Source of the DNA: Montifringilla adamsi
Lineage: Eukaryota; Chordata; Aves; Passeriformes; Passeridae
Direction: 5' to 3'
Length of the DNA: 64,000 nucleotides
Assembly (NCBI GenBank): GCA_017590115.1
Contig: JAGGNK010013559.1
Location: 2,918,305-2,982,304 of the forward strand
The notes below the pieces were generated by a model, which had not been told where the DNA came from, did not search any database, and was given only the letters and a program-made list of their open reading frames with translations. A program made the translations under genes and the position numbers. Below, in pieces: positions 62,790 through 64,000 of this stretch (its first letter is position 1; every line of letters begins with the position of its first letter).

Positions 62790-64000
62790 CACAGGCAATG
62801 GGGTGGGGGAAGTGTTTCTGGGACAATTTGTTGCTGCAGATCCACCACAATTTGTCTGCATTACCAAAGGGAAGATGCTCACTCAAGGAGTTGTTCCCTG
62901 GGGAAAACTCCCTATCAGACATAATTAGATTTAATGATGGGGCAATCCTCAAATTGAAGCTATATATATCCATTATGTGACTGAAATTACCAAAGCTTGC
63001 CTATTATCTTAATAACACATGAGATAATAAATGGGCCACTCCAAACCTGAGCATTATCCCTGATATTAACTGCCACCAAGGGCTCTGGATGAAGTAATAA
63101 ACTGCAAGGACCTTATTGTTAACTTTGGCAGTCCTCTACATCACAGATTTTACACAGACAAGCAAGATGAAGGGGGGAAAAAATCCTCTTTTTTATTTCT
63201 GCACGGCACAAGTGGGTACTTCCCCAAGCTGGTATTTCTTTATACAAAAATCTGATTCTGATCAAGTGGGTACTTCCCCAAGCTGGTATTTCTTCATATA
63301 AAAATTTATTGACTAAAAAAAATCTGATTCTGATGCTTTTCCTGACTAGGACACACATTCCTGCTTCCTCTGCTGCTGAGGGTTTTCACTCTCAGGTAGA
63401 TTGAGCTGAGGACAGGTGACATCACCGCCCCACATTGCTCATTAAACTTCTCTCTCTCCCCAAAAGCAAAATAAACTCACTGTGCCTAATTAATGACTGC
63501 CCTTCTCCTGCAGCAGCAAGCAGGGAAAAACACTGATCCTATTCTTTGGGAACACAGATTCCAGGGATTAACACAAGCCCTGTTGTTCCCAGTGACCCAG
63601 GGACTGCCTGAGGAGCAGCTCCTCTGAACCTGCTCTGCCAGGGAGAACAGCCCAGCAAGGAGCTGATGAGTCAGGAGGCTCCCAACTGCTCCCTGCCTTT
63701 GTATGGAATGGCTCTTCCCAGAGGAAAAAAAATCCAATCTATTAAAAGCTACCTCAAATTAACACTCTCTTGAAATTTCCCTCTCTCCCTCGCTGGTATT
63801 TGGAATAAATGTGGCCAAGCTGTGCCTCAACAACACAGAAAAAAAACCATGGAAATTCATCCTCCAGCACACAAAGAGCTGGGGGAGAGGGGAGGAAACT
63901 GCAGTTACACCTCATAATGAAATCCTCCACGTCCTTTAGTGTTGCAAACAATCAATAAGCTATCAGACATGAGAGGAGATTGAATTCAGAATATTTATTA
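62790..64000. other. SRGAP2 intron to window edge
   Basis: No further SRGAP2 exon recognised. The preceding RhoGAP exon with the GIFRVSG-type arginine finger is expected beyond base 64000. Confidence 0.55.
63210..63325. repeat. Direct repeat of about 55 bp
   Basis: AAGTGGGTACTTCCCCAAGC through ATCTGATTCTGAT occurs twice (about 63209 and 63263), with a third partial copy. SRGAP2 intron. Confidence 0.85.

Overview
This is a vertebrate nuclear window, most likely from a bird and probably a songbird. The evidence is intron-rich genes, many short CR1 LINE tails (one ending in the typical ATTCTGTG octamers), several solo LTRs resembling passerine endogenous retroviruses, and the gene order SRGAP2 - IKBKE - RASSF5. 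That order, all on one strand, is the conserved synteny of human 1q32. It is GC-rich and minisatellite-rich, as expected of an avian microchromosome. All three genes are on the minus strand, so they read from high to low coordinates. I assigned exons by translating conserved protein segments and joining them at GT/AG sites with matching phase. No splice site has been tested against RNA.

SRGAP2 (about 38.1-64 kb) enters from the right. The window holds its 3' half: the second half of the RhoGAP domain, the linker, the SH3 domain, the C-terminal tail, the stop at 43603 and probably a long 3' UTR to about 38.14 kb. One RhoGAP exon of 135 nt occurs twice in a recent 841-bp tandem duplication, separated by minisatellite.

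IKBKE (20.2-34.4 kb) is almost complete. Nineteen coding exons give 707 codons with consistent phases, from the ATG at 34398 to an exon ending at 20170. They cover the kinase domain, ubiquitin-like domain and coiled coils. Only a short last exon (about 10 codons in human) was not found. A solo LTR lies 17 bp from one 3' splice site, and a 34-bp minisatellite has amplified a copy of another 3' splice junction.

RASSF5 (1-16.3 kb) is represented by its 5' half: the NORE1A first exon with half of the C1 zinc finger (broken by a 487-N assembly gap), the second C1 exon at 6.0-6.1 kb, and the alternative RAPL (isoform C) first exon at 1.14-1.26 kb. The shared RA and SARAH exons lie off the left edge.

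The three products are separate signalling proteins: srGAP2 is a Rac-directed GAP and membrane-bending protein, IKK-epsilon is an innate-immunity kinase, and NORE1/RAPL is a Ras/Rap effector. They share synteny, not a pathway. Much of the remainder is intron or intergenic DNA with CR1 fragments, LTRs, microsatellites and GC-rich minisatellites. No tRNA, rRNA, CRISPR or prokaryote-like gene was seen. The best candidates for follow-up are the SRGAP2 exon duplication, the repeat and LTR changes at IKBKE splice sites, and an 80-bp perfect inverted repeat downstream of IKBKE.
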